Shown piece by piece: positions 7,121-15,911 of a DNA stretch of 50,299 bases; within the stretch, counting starts at the first letter, position 1; each line of letters opens with the position of its first letter. This DNA comes from Byssovorax sp. (GTDB taxonomy: Bacteria; Myxococcota_A; Polyangia; Polyangiales; Polyangiaceae). Where the stretch lies: NCBI GenBank assembly GCA_025362495.1, contig JANYGI010000106.1, positions 1-50,299 on the forward strand. Reading direction: 5' to 3'. The notes under the pieces were generated by a model. It was not told where the DNA came from and did not search any database. It saw only the letters and a list, made by a program, of their open reading frames with translations. The translations under genes were made by a program, and so were the position numbers.

Positions 7121-8551
7121 ATGAGCAGGGCGATGGGCGGGGGCGTTCTCCGGGGCCTCGACGAGCTGCTCTGGGTACTTCGCCGCGAGGGGTTCTCGAT
7201 CTCCACGGCGCAGGCCATCGACGTCGTGGGGATCGTGCGGCTCGTCGGCTTCGAGGATCCCGCGGTGCTCCGCGACGCCGTCGGGGCGGTGGTCGTCGAA
7301 AGGCGCGCGGATCAGGCGCATTTCGGCCGGGTGTTCGCCGAGTTCTTCGCGCACGGGCGCGCGCACCCGCAGGATCTCTGGGGCAAGCTGCGCGATCGTG
7401 GGTTCACCCTGGAGGAGCTCGACGCGCTCCGTCAGCTGCTCGACGGGGCGGCCGCGCAGAGCGGCGCGAGCGGCGACGCGATGGGGTTCGCGGCGCTGCT
7501 CGGCGGCGAGAGCGAGCTCGATCAGATCCTGATGGCGGCCGGGATCGCGCGGGCCCTCGCGCCGATGTCGAGCGCGCTCCAGACGGGATACTTCACACAT
7601 CAAGTACTCGATCAGATCGGCGTGCCGCGGGCCGCGAGCGCGCTGCACCGGATCCGCGATGCGCTGCGCGACGCGCTCGGCGACGAGCGCGGGAAGGCGC
7701 TGGCCGACGCCGTGGGCGAGGAGCTCGCGCGGGTGCGGCGGCGCGCGCGCGAGCACGTGAGCGATACGCTGGCGCGGCGCCTCCGCGAGCCCGCGGCGGG
7801 ATCGCGACGTCACGCCGAGGGGGTGCCGTTCACGGCGCTCTCGGCCGCGGAGGTCGACGAGGTTCGTCGCGCGGTGCGGGCCCTCGCCGAGCGCCTGCGC
7901 GGCGCGGAGCGCGTCCGGCGGCGTCACGCGGCGCGCGGGCGCATCGATCCTCACCGCACGCTGCGGCAGAGCCTGCGCACCGGGGGCGTGCCGTTCCAGC
8001 CGGCGCGGCGGCGTCGTCGACGCGACAAACCGCGGCTGATGGTGCTCTGCGACGTCTCCGACTCGGTGCGCGCGGCGTCGCTGTTCATGCTCGAGTTCGC
8101 GCACGCCGCGCAGGACCTGTTCTCGGGGACGCGATCGTTCGTGTTCGTGAGCGAGATCGGCGAGACGACGCGGCTCTTCGCCGATCAGCCGGTGACCGCG
8201 GCGCTGGGGCGCGTGTACAGCGGCGGCGTCGTCGATACGGGGCACAACTCCAACTACGGGCGCGTGCTCCGAGCCTTCGAGGAGCGGGTGGGCGGCGCCG
8301 TCGATCGACGGACGACGATCGTGATCCTCGGCGACGGGCGCACCAACTATTTCGCCGACGAGGCCGGGGTGATCCGGCGGCTCCGCGAGCGGGCCCGCGC
8401 CGTGCTGTGGCTCTGCCCCGAGGGGCAGGGGACGTGGGGCACGGGCGACAGCGCCATGCTCCGCTACGCCGCAGCGGCCACGAAGGTGCTCGTGGCGCGC
8501 ACCGCGAAGGAGCTGGAGGTGGCCGCGCGCGAGGTCGTCGCTCGACGTTGA
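7121..8551 (+). CDS. CoxE-type VWA domain protein
   Basis: The C-terminal ~180 residues form a von Willebrand A domain of the CoxE type: LMVLCDVSDSVRAAS with the metal-site DxSxS (Asp311, Ser313, Ser315), FVFVSEIGETTRLF, and TTIVILGDGRTNYF. The N-terminal 290 residues are helical and Arg-rich, as usual for the family. CoxE-type proteins work with MoxR AAA+ ATPases in metal insertion or complex remodelling, but no MoxR gene is in this window. It is tightly coupled (1-bp gap) to the PDZ-thioredoxin gene, which suggests joint expression. A later ATG at 7133 is possible. Confidence 0.82.
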   Translation: MSRAMGGGVLRGLDELLWVLRREGFSISTAQAIDVVGIVRLVGFEDPAVLRDAVGAVVVERRADQAHFGRVFAEFFAHGRAHPQDLWGKLRDRGFTLEELDALRQLLDGAAAQSGASGDAMGFAALLGGESELDQILMAAGIARALAPMSSALQTGYFTHQVLDQIGVPRAASALHRIRDALRDALGDERGKALADAVGEELARVRRRAREHVSDTLARRLREPAAGSRRHAEGVPFTALSAAEVDEVRRAVRALAERLRGAERVRRRHAARGRIDPHRTLRQSLRTGGVPFQPARRRRRRDKPRLMVLCDVSDSVRAASLFMLEFAHAAQDLFSGTRSFVFVSEIGETTRLFADQPVTAALGRVYSGGVVDTGHNSNYGRVLRAFEERVGGAVDRRTTIVILGDGRTNYFADEAGVIRRLRERARAVLWLCPEGQGTWGTGDSAMLRYAAAATKVLVARTAKELEVAAREVVARR

Positions 8552-8589
8552 CGCTTGCCTCCTTGAATCTGCGGCCGCAGCGCGCGACG

Positions 8590-9834
8590 ATGGCGCCCGC
8601 AATGGCAGGCCCACTCCAGCCCGGGACAGTCCTCCAGGACAAGTACCGGGTGGAGCACGTCCTCGGCGAGGGCGGCATGGGCATCGTCGTCGCGGCGATC
8701 CACCTCGGGCTCGATCAGCGCGTGGCCCTGAAGATCCTGCGGCCCGAGCTGCGGCGGATGCCCGAGGTCGTCGAGCGCTTCCAGCGCGAGGCGCGCGCCG
8801 CCTCGAAGATCGAAGGCGCGCACGTGGCCAAGGTGCTCGACGTCGGCGCGCTCGACGACGGGACGCCGTTCATGGTGATGGAGCACCTCGAGGGGAACGA
8901 TCTCTCCGCGGTGCGCCGCAACGGTCGGCCGCTCCCGCCGGCCCTCGTCGCGAGCTACCTGATCGAGGCCTGCGAGGCCATCGGCGAGGCGCACGGGCTC
9001 GGGATCATCCACCGCGACATCAAGCCCGCGAACCTGTTCCTGGCGCGGAAACGCAGCGGGAAGACCGAGATCAAGGTCCTCGATTTCGGCATCTCGAAGC
9101 TCGGTGGGCCGGGCGAGCCCGACGCCGGCCTCACGGGATCCGCCGTGGCGATGGGCTCGGCCGAGTACATGTCGCCCGAGCAGATGCTGTCGGCGCGCGA
9201 CGTCGATCTGCGCGCCGACATCTGGTCGATCGGCGTCTGCCTCTACGAGCTGTGCACGGCGCGCGGGCCCTTCAGCGGGGCGAGCCTCGGCGACACCTGC
9301 GCCCAGGTGATCCACGGGACGCCGGCGCCGCCGCGAAACTTCGCGCCGCAGATGCCGCCCGCGTTCGAGGCGATCATCCTCCGGTGCCTCGACAAGGATC
9401 GCACGAAGCGCTTCGCCAGCGCCGCCGATCTCGCCGCGGCGCTGATGCCCTTCACGGCCCGCCCCGCCGAGGAGCACGTCGTGCCGCCGGCGCGCTACTC
9501 GCGGCCGTCGCAACCTTCGCAGCCGGCGATCGCCGCGCCACGCTTCTCGCAGCCGTCGGTCCCGGTGATGGCGCCCGCCGCGCCGACGCCGAGCACCGAG
9601 CACACGCTGCCGCGCTTCGCGCCGCCGCCGCCGCGCTCGGCGGCGATCACGCCGCTGGTGCTTGCGGGGCTGATGGTCATCGCCGTGATGATCATCGGCA
9701 TCGCCTTCGCGCTCGGCCGCAGCCACGAGGTGCCCGCCGTGCCTTCAGCCACGCCGATCGCGCGCCCCACGGCCAGCGCGAGCGCGTCGAATCGCCCGCG
9801 CAATCCGCTCTATCCGCCCTCGCCTGGCCGCTGA
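8590..9834 (+). CDS. Transmembrane Ser/Thr protein kinase
   Basis: A Hanks-type kinase domain fills residues 12-280: glycine loop LGEGGMGIV, ATP-binding VALKIL with Lys48, catalytic loop HRDIKPAN with Asp143, DFG with Asp165, and MGSAEYMSPEQ. A Pro/Ser-rich linker and one membrane helix (PLVLAGLMVIAVMIIGIAFAL) follow, with a short extracytoplasmic tail of about 45 residues. All catalytic residues are present. It phosphorylates Ser/Thr of unknown targets at the inner membrane. Two in-frame ATGs (8590, 8602) are possible. The gene starts 38 bp after the VWA gene and converges on a lipoprotein gene with a 7-bp gap. Confidence 0.92.
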   Translation: MAPAMAGPLQPGTVLQDKYRVEHVLGEGGMGIVVAAIHLGLDQRVALKILRPELRRMPEVVERFQREARAASKIEGAHVAKVLDVGALDDGTPFMVMEHLEGNDLSAVRRNGRPLPPALVASYLIEACEAIGEAHGLGIIHRDIKPANLFLARKRSGKTEIKVLDFGISKLGGPGEPDAGLTGSAVAMGSAEYMSPEQMLSARDVDLRADIWSIGVCLYELCTARGPFSGASLGDTCAQVIHGTPAPPRNFAPQMPPAFEAIILRCLDKDRTKRFASAADLAAALMPFTARPAEEHVVPPARYSRPSQPSQPAIAAPRFSQPSVPVMAPAAPTPSTEHTLPRFAPPPPRSAAITPLVLAGLMVIAVMIIGIAFALGRSHEVPAVPSATPIARPTASASASNRPRNPLYPPSPGR

Positions 9835-9841
9835 GGCCCGC

Positions 9842-10339
9842 TCAGAAGTCGGGGCACACCTCGACGTCGACTTGGCCCTCGACGTGGTTGCTGTCGTCGA
9901 TCGTGGCGCGGATGCGGATCTGGCCCTTCTCGCCGACCTTCGTGGGCGCCTTGATCACCTCGATCCGGCCCGTCGTCGCGACGTTGTTCTCGATCGTGTC
10001 GCCCTTCGGGAACGACAGCGTCGCGTTATTCTGAAAGTCGAACGGGATCGCCGTGCCCTCTTTCCAGGCGACGCTGGTCAGCACCGCCGCGCCGTGGATG
10101 TTGCTGCTCGCGCAGGTGATGGCGTCGCCCGTGATGGTGATGAAGCGCTTCCCCGACGACGGATCGAGGTTGCTCCCGATCGCGCCCTTGGCCGTGAAAG
10201 CCTGGCCGTTGATCATCCCCGTGAGCGCCGTCGTGGCGACGGGGTCGGAGCTGGTGGAGTCGGATCCGCCGCAGGCGAGCGCGGAGAGGGGAAGCAGCGC
10301 GGTGATCAGCAGGGAAAAACGGGTCGAGGAGAGGTTCAT
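9842..10339 (-). CDS. Hypothetical lipoprotein
   Basis: This 165-aa protein has a signal peptide with lipobox SALAC, a short Ser/Thr linker, then a compact domain with two Cys residues (DAITCASS and VEVCPDF) that could form a disulfide. I do not recognise the domain; it is rich in beta-type sequence (LTGMINGQAFTAKGAIG). Similar small exported domains are common in myxobacteria. The ATG at 10339 is chosen over a frame-compatible start 15 codons earlier because it starts the signal peptide directly. Confidence 0.7.
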   Translation of the reverse strand: MNLSSTRFSLLITALLPLSALACGGSDSTSSDPVATTALTGMINGQAFTAKGAIGSNLDPSSGKRFITITGDAITCASSNIHGAAVLTSVAWKEGTAIPFDFQNNATLSFPKGDTIENNVATTGRIEVIKAPTKVGEKGQIRIRATIDDSNHVEGQVDVEVCPDF

Positions 10340-10499
10340 CGTCGAGGGCTCCAGTTCGAATCGCGTGGTTTCGAGGGGGCGCATTTTGCGTCTTCGTCGT
10401 CACCGCGGATAGCGCAAAAGAGCGGAGAACGCCGCGACCATGCGGCGCGCCGCGGGGCTTTTCCGGGCGCGAGCGCGTGGGCCTTGGTAGCCTCGAAGG

Positions 10500-12989
10500 G
10501 TGATCTCCCTTCGCTGCCGGCCCGCGTCGGCTCTCGTCGCTTCGGCCGCCCTCCTCCTTGCTTCGCCTTCGCTCGCCGACGCCCCCGCAGCCGCGCTGGT
10601 GCGCCTCCTCGGATCGCCGGGGCGGCCGCATCCGCTCGCGGATTCGAAGGGGCGCGTGCCCTTCACCGTCGTTCTTCCCGCGGGCGCCAGCGCCTCGGCG
10701 CTCGGGCTGCTCGAGGTCGCGCCCGGCATCGGCGCGGCTCGCCTCCCGCCCGCGGGGCTCACGGCCTTCGCCGCCTCGCACCCCGAGCTCTATCTCGGCC
10801 TCGAGCCGCCGCGCCGGCCGCTGCTCGACCTGTCGCGCGGCTGGGTCCACGTCGATCAGTTCCGCGCCAACAGCGGCAACAGCGGCGACGGCGCGGGCGT
10901 CGTCGTCGGCGTCGTCGACACCGGGATCGACATCCATCACCCGGATTTTCTCGACAAGAACGGCAAGACCCGCGTCGCGTGGATGCTCAACGCCGAGCCG
11001 CCGCGCGGCCTCCATCCGGACCTCGAGCACCGGTTCGGCTGCGACGATCCGAAGCAGTCCCAGTGCGCGATCTACAGCGCCGCCGACATCGACGCGCTGA
11101 TCGCGCAGGGCAGCACCGCGATCCACGACGCCGAGGGGCACGGCACGCACGTGACCTCGATCGCCGCGGGCAACGGCGGCGTCTCGATCCATTCGACCCC
11201 CAAGTACGCGGGCATCGCTCCGGCCGCGACGCTGGTGATCGCCAGCCCGTCGACCGACGGTGGCTTCTTCGACGCCGACGTCCTGCGCTCCGCCAGCTTC
11301 GTCTTCGATCGCGCGACGGCCCTCGGCGAGCCGGTGGTGTGCAACCTCAGCCTCGGCGGTGATTTCGGCCCGCACGACGGCACGAGCGCGCTCGAGAAGG
11401 GCCTCTCCGCGCTCGTCGGCGACGACAAGCCGGGCCGGGCGATCGTCGTCGCTGCGGGCAACAGCGGCGCGCTCACCGATCTCGGCGACGGCCCGTCGTC
11501 GGGCATCCACACCGAGGCCCGCGTCACGCCGGGCGGGATCACCCGCGTCCCGGTGCGCGCGGGCGCCTCGACGACCGGCCAGGGCTTCATCTGGATCACG
11601 TTCCGCCCGGGCGACGTCGTCGACGTGGCGCTCGAAGGGCCCGATGGATCGCGGTGGGTAGGCTTCCAGTCGCCCGACAGCGAGGCCGGCTACGACGACA
11701 AGAAGGGCACCACCGCCGGCGTCGTCAACAACCACCTCAGCAAGGCCTCGTCGCTCACGGCGGACACCAACGGCGCCGTCGTCGTCGTGCAGGGCGTGTG
11801 GGCCGATCACAGCGAGTTCAACGTGCTGCTGCGCGGCTCCGGCGACGCGTCGCTCTGGGTCGTCGGCACCGGCGACGTCGGCCCGACTTCGCCGATCGGC
11901 ATGGTGTTCGAGCGCGCGATCCGGCAGGGCACCGTCACCGTCCCCGCGAGCGCGGCCGGCCTCCTCGCGGTGGGCTGCACCCTCAATCGCCTCGGCTGGA
12001 AGCCGCTCGGCGAGACGGCGATCGCCATCACGGCCCTCGCCGGCGACGAGCACCCCGAGCCCGACGGCGCCTGTTATTTCAGCGCTTCGGGGCCCACGCC
12101 GCTCGGCGTGATGAAGCCCGAGATCAGCGCGCCGGGCGGCTTCGTCGTCGGCGCGATGAGCTCCGAGGCCGATCCGCGCAAGGTCATGGGCGGCCTCTTC
12201 GACTCCACCGGCTGCCCGCCCGCGAAGGATCCGACGCAGGCCACGAAGCCTTGTTTCCTCGTCGATGAGCAGCACGCGGTCGCCGCGGGCACGTCGATGT
12301 CGGCGCCCCACGTCGCGGGCGCGATCGCCCTCCTGATGCAGCTCGATCCCACGCTGACCCAGGGCCGCGTCACCGATCTCCTCGAGGCCGGCGCGCGCCA
12401 CCCGACGGGCCGCGTGCCGTTCGACTACCAGCTCGGCCCCGGCGCGCTCGACATCGAGGGCGCGCGCCAGGCGATGGCCGATCCGGTGAACAGCGGCGAT
12501 GCGCCGGATCTTTTGAAGAGCTGGTACACGCTGTCTAGCGCCTACGCGCAGCCCGACGGGGCGTTCCCGGTGTGGGGAACCATCGAGCTCCGCCACGCCG
12601 ACGGCAGCTTCGCGAACGGTTTCGACGGCACGATGCTCTCGGTCGTCGTCACCAACGGCGAGCTCGTGCGGCCGCTCGTGAAGGTGCGCCACGGGCTGTT
12701 TCGCTTCGCCGTCGCGGGCGCGGCGGGCCACGTCGGCGAGGCCCTCACGCTCGACGTCCGCTACGGCGGCGGCTCGCTCGGATCACGCACCTTGCCGATC
12801 GGCACCGACGTGTGGACCTCCGACGGCGTCGTGGACGCGGTCGGCGGCTGCGCGATCGATCGCGCGGCCACGCGCACCGGCGGGGCCTCGGCCCTCGCCG
12901 TCGTCGGCGCCCTCGGGCTCGCGCTCGCGCGCCGCCGCTACCGCGCCAGGAGATCCATCGCGCGGCGGTTGACGTCGAAGAGCCGCTGA
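10500..12989 (+). CDS. Secreted subtilisin-like (S8) protease with MYXO-CTERM-like tail
   Basis: The 829-aa protein starts at a GTG with a signal peptide (ending near ASPSLADA). The S8 triad is complete: Asp140 in VVDTGIDIHH, His214 in GHGTHVTS, and Ser599 in AAGTSMSAPHVAG. The region between His and Ser is long and holds an insert (about residues 340-480). The C-terminus reads GGCAID, then a hydrophobic stretch LAVVGALGLALA, then RRRYRARR. That is the Cys-membrane-Arg pattern of the MYXO-CTERM sorting signal, which anchors or sorts proteins to the cell surface. The 3' end overlaps the convergent small gene by 52 bp. Confidence 0.92.
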   Translation: MISLRCRPASALVASAALLLASPSLADAPAAALVRLLGSPGRPHPLADSKGRVPFTVVLPAGASASALGLLEVAPGIGAARLPPAGLTAFAASHPELYLGLEPPRRPLLDLSRGWVHVDQFRANSGNSGDGAGVVVGVVDTGIDIHHPDFLDKNGKTRVAWMLNAEPPRGLHPDLEHRFGCDDPKQSQCAIYSAADIDALIAQGSTAIHDAEGHGTHVTSIAAGNGGVSIHSTPKYAGIAPAATLVIASPSTDGGFFDADVLRSASFVFDRATALGEPVVCNLSLGGDFGPHDGTSALEKGLSALVGDDKPGRAIVVAAGNSGALTDLGDGPSSGIHTEARVTPGGITRVPVRAGASTTGQGFIWITFRPGDVVDVALEGPDGSRWVGFQSPDSEAGYDDKKGTTAGVVNNHLSKASSLTADTNGAVVVVQGVWADHSEFNVLLRGSGDASLWVVGTGDVGPTSPIGMVFERAIRQGTVTVPASAAGLLAVGCTLNRLGWKPLGETAIAITALAGDEHPEPDGACYFSASGPTPLGVMKPEISAPGGFVVGAMSSEADPRKVMGGLFDSTGCPPAKDPTQATKPCFLVDEQHAVAAGTSMSAPHVAGAIALLMQLDPTLTQGRVTDLLEAGARHPTGRVPFDYQLGPGALDIEGARQAMADPVNSGDAPDLLKSWYTLSSAYAQPDGAFPVWGTIELRHADGSFANGFDGTMLSVVVTNGELVRPLVKVRHGLFRFAVAGAAGHVGEALTLDVRYGGGSLGSRTLPIGTDVWTSDGVVDAVGGCAIDRAATRTGGASALAVVGALGLALARRRYRARRSIARRLTSKSR

Positions 12990-13177
12990 ATCCCGGCCAC
13001 GCGATCGGCGTCGGCGGGGCGCGACGTCTGCCACGCGAGGAACAGCGCCACGAGGCCGCGCGCCTCCTCGGCGAGGGCGAGCGCTTCGGGCGAGCTCTCC
13101 TGCTCGAGGCGCAGCGCGAGGTGCTCCGCGCTCTCGTGGAACAACGACGTCGAGGCGCTGGGCGCGCGGCTACTCAA
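12938..13177 (-). CDS. Small helical protein downstream of kinase
   Basis: A 79-aa, Ala/Leu/Glu-rich helical protein of unknown function, with no signal peptide. The only sensible start is a TTG at 13177, preceded by GGAG about 9 nt upstream; the nearby ATG opens a 7-codon frame only. It lies 21 bp downstream of the kinase gene on the same strand and could be part of its transcript. It overlaps the 3' end of the convergent protease gene by 52 bp. Amphipathic runs such as HLALRLEQESSPEALALAEE look like real protein. Moderate confidence. Confidence 0.5.
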   Translation of the reverse strand: MSSRAPSASTSLFHESAEHLALRLEQESSPEALALAEEARGLVALFLAWQTSRPADADRVAGIQRLFDVNRRAMDLLAR

Positions 13178-13198
13178 CAGGAGCTCTCCGGGTTCATG

Positions 13199-14695
13199 CT
13201 AAAATCCAGGGTTTCTGAACTTGTCGGCGCCGCCGCTCTTCGGCGGGGCGGCGGTGGATCGGGGCGCGCCGACCGCCGTCTTGAGGCTCGATCGGGCGGA
13301 TGCGCTCGCGGCCGCGACGGGCGCCGACGCGGCGAGCACGGGCGCTGACGCCGACGTCGTCGTGGCGATCGACGTGGTCGCCTCGATCGACGGAGCAAGC
13401 GCCGCGGCGCTCGCGCTGGGCTGCGGCGGCAGCGTCGCCGACAGCGACGACGCGCTCACCGCCGACGTGCTCGCCCCGCGCGTCGCCCAGATCAGCGCCA
13501 TGGCGCCGAGGATCGCCCCGAGGCTCACCAGGCCGGCCGCCCGCGCGAACCCGCCGCGCGACGGCTGGATAGGCGTCGCGATCGGGCCGTGCGTGTCCGC
13601 CAGGTGCGGCGCTGCGAGGACGGCGATCCCCGGGAGCGGCGTCGCGCTGGCGTCGATCGCCCGCCGCTCCGCGCGCTCGTCGGCGGCGCGTCGACCCTCC
13701 TTCAGCTGCGCGGCGCGGGCCTCGTGGCGGGAGCCGAGCGCCTCCTGGAGGAAGGCCTCGAAGCCCTGGGCGCCGCCCTCGCCGAGCCTGGCTTCGACCG
13801 CGTCGAGCGCGTCGGCAAAATCGCGCATCGAGGCGAAGCGCTGCGCCGGCTCCTTCGCGAGCGCCTTCAGCAGCACCGCCGCCAGCTCGCGCGGGTAATC
13901 TGCGACATGCATCGAAGGGTCGGGGACCGGCTCGGGGCTGGTGATCCGGGCCAGCGTCGCCAGCTCGTTGTCGGCGCGGAACGGGTGGTTCCCGGTGGTG
14001 AGCTGGTAGAGCACGATGCCGAGCGCGAAGACGTCGGTGCGCCGATCGACCTCGTCGCAGAAGGCCTGCTCGGGCGCCATGAAGTGGACCTTGCCCTTGA
14101 GGTGCCCGGCGTTCGTGGCCTGGTGATCGGTGCGCGCCATGGCCTTGGCCACGCCGAAATCGACGATCTTCACGATGCCGTCGTGGGTGACCAGAATGTT
14201 GTGCGGCGACACGTCGCGGTGCACGACGCCGACGAGCTCCCCGGCGTCGTCCTTGAGCTCGTGGGCGGCGTGGAGCCCGCGCGCGGCGTCGGCGCCGAGG
14301 TGCGCCGCGGCCGCGAACGGGACGCGGAGCCCGGCGCGCTCGCAGTCGCCGAGCAGCGTCACCAGCGACTCGCCGTCGATCCATTCCATCGCGAGATAGA
14401 GCACGCCCTCCTGCTCGCCGAGGTCGAGGATCTCGCACACGTTGGGGTGCTTGATCCGCGACGCGAGCTCGGCCTCGGAGAGGAACATCTTCTCGAAGCG
14501 CGGATCGCTCGAGAGGGCGGGCAGCATCGTCTTGATGGCGACGATCTTCGAGAAGCCGCGGGTGCCCCTCATCCGCGCGGCCCAGACCGTCGCCATGCCG
14601 CCCTGCGCGACGGGGAGCAGCAGCTCGTAGCGGCCGAGGATGTCGCCGGCCGCGAGGTTCTGGAGCGCGGGGGCGGCCGTGATACCGGCGCTCAT
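13199..14695 (-). CDS. Transmembrane Ser/Thr protein kinase
   Basis: A second Hanks-type kinase, 498 aa. The kinase domain spans about residues 18-300, with VAQGGMATVWAA, IVAIKTM, catalytic loop HRDVSPHN (Asp161), IVDFGVAK and VHFMAPEQ. The S in HRDVSPHN in place of K is typical of many myxobacterial kinases and not necessarily inactivating. A linker leads to one membrane helix (VSLGAILGAMALIWA) and an Ala/Ser/Thr-rich extracytoplasmic tail of about 110 residues. The ATG at 14695 has GAGG 9 nt upstream; an ATG at 14764 lacks one. It is divergent from the TPR protein gene, with about 150 bp between starts. Confidence 0.92.
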   Translation of the reverse strand: MSAGITAAPALQNLAAGDILGRYELLLPVAQGGMATVWAARMRGTRGFSKIVAIKTMLPALSSDPRFEKMFLSEAELASRIKHPNVCEILDLGEQEGVLYLAMEWIDGESLVTLLGDCERAGLRVPFAAAAHLGADAARGLHAAHELKDDAGELVGVVHRDVSPHNILVTHDGIVKIVDFGVAKAMARTDHQATNAGHLKGKVHFMAPEQAFCDEVDRRTDVFALGIVLYQLTTGNHPFRADNELATLARITSPEPVPDPSMHVADYPRELAAVLLKALAKEPAQRFASMRDFADALDAVEARLGEGGAQGFEAFLQEALGSRHEARAAQLKEGRRAADERAERRAIDASATPLPGIAVLAAPHLADTHGPIATPIQPSRGGFARAAGLVSLGAILGAMALIWATRGASTSAVSASSLSATLPPQPSASAAALAPSIEATTSIATTTSASAPVLAASAPVAAASASARSSLKTAVGAPRSTAAPPKSGGADKFRNPGF

Positions 14696-14849
14696 CGCCT
14701 CGACCTCGCGGCGGATCCCCCTCGTGAAGCCGGCAAATGAAGGCGCATCCTCGCCGTGGAGCATCGCAGATGCGTCGACGCCCCACAAGACGCGAGGTGT
14801 ACGCGGCCCGCGAGCTGCGATAGCCTCGCCTTGCCGCCGCTGACCCACG

Positions 14850-15911
14850 ATGACGCGCCCGACCCCAGCCTCCGCACTGTTGATCGTCGCGCTTGCCACG
14901 CTCGCCGCCGCGCCTCGGCTCGCCCTCGCCCAGCCGGCCGCGGCGGCCGCTCCCGAGCCCACCGCGCCCGAGCTCGCGACGGCGCGCCTGCTCTTCGCCG
15001 AGGCCCTCGCGGCGCAGGACCAGGGCCGCTGCGCCGAGGCGGTCGCCATCTACCAGCGCATCGCGAAGATCACCGTCTCACCGGTGCTTTACCTGCGGAT
15101 TGGCACCTGCCACGAGTCCCTCGGGCACGTCGTCGAGGCCATCAACGCCTTCGAGCTCGCCACGCAGGAGGCCGAAAAGAAGCGCGACACCGCGGTGGCC
15201 ACCGAGGCGCGCGCCCACCTCGCGCGGCTCCGCCCGAAGGTGGCGCACCTCGCCGTGCAGGTGCCCGCCGACGCGGAGGGGATCGCGATCATCCTCGACG
15301 ATCGCCCTGTCTCCGCGGCGCTCGCGGGCGCGACGATGGTCGTCGATCCCGGGCGCCGTCACGTCGTGGTGCGCGCCTCGAACTACGAACGAGCCTTCGA
15401 AGCCGACGTGGCGGCGACGGCCGAGCAGCCGTCGACGGTGACGGCGGATCTCGGCAAAAAGAAGGCGATCGCGTCGGTGAGCGCGGCGGTGATCGCGCCG
15501 GGGCCGCTGGCCTCGAAGCCCGTCGCCGAGCCGGTGAAGGCGCCTCCGCCCGAGCCGGCCGCGAACCGGATCCCCGGCGCCATCGCCGGCGGCGTGACCG
15601 GCGCCGTCGGGCTCGGCGCGCTGATCAGCGGCCTCATCGCCCACGCGAAATTCGATGAGTTCGTCATGGAAAACGCCAACCCTCGGGCGGGCAGCCTCGC
15701 CGGGCGGCAGCGCCTCCGCGACAGCGGCGAAGCGGCCGCGCTGGCGAGCACCGTGCTCACGGGCGTCTTCATCGCCGGCGCCGGCGTGACGGCGTACCTG
15801 CTGGTGAACCCGCCGCGACGCTCGCTCGCCGCGTCCGCCGCGCGGCGCCCCGCGCTCGCGCCGTGGATCGCCGCGACGGGCGGCGGCGTCGTCGTCCGGG
15901 GCGACCTGTGA
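14850..15911 (+). CDS. Exported TPR/PEGA-like membrane protein
   Basis: The 353-aa protein has a signal peptide (to about ALAQPAA). A TPR-like helical pair follows (LLFAEALAAQDQGRCAEAVAIY and LRIGTCHESLGHVVEAINAF), then a PEGA-like beta domain (about residues 130-200), a Pro/Ala linker, and two membrane segments (GAIAGGVTGAVGLGALISGL and LASTVLTGVFIAGAGVTAYLL). This layout is common in myxobacterial genomes, often beside Ser/Thr kinases, as here; the function is unknown. Its stop overlaps the next gene's start (GTGA), indicating translational coupling. Confidence 0.75.
   Translation: MTRPTPASALLIVALATLAAAPRLALAQPAAAAAPEPTAPELATARLLFAEALAAQDQGRCAEAVAIYQRIAKITVSPVLYLRIGTCHESLGHVVEAINAFELATQEAEKKRDTAVATEARAHLARLRPKVAHLAVQVPADAEGIAIILDDRPVSAALAGATMVVDPGRRHVVVRASNYERAFEADVAATAEQPSTVTADLGKKKAIASVSAAVIAPGPLASKPVAEPVKAPPPEPAANRIPGAIAGGVTGAVGLGALISGLIAHAKFDEFVMENANPRAGSLAGRQRLRDSGEAAALASTVLTGVFIAGAGVTAYLLVNPPRRSLAASAARRPALAPWIAATGGGVVVRGDL

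Noticed and set aside
10340-10400. tRNA-like T-loop (GTTCGAATC)
   Set aside because: No acceptor, D or anticodon arms can be built around it.
10026-12731. 900-codon antisense frame opposite the S8 protease
   Set aside because: Same GC artefact. The protease has a complete triad and signal peptide; the antisense product has a low-complexity Arg/Ala composition.
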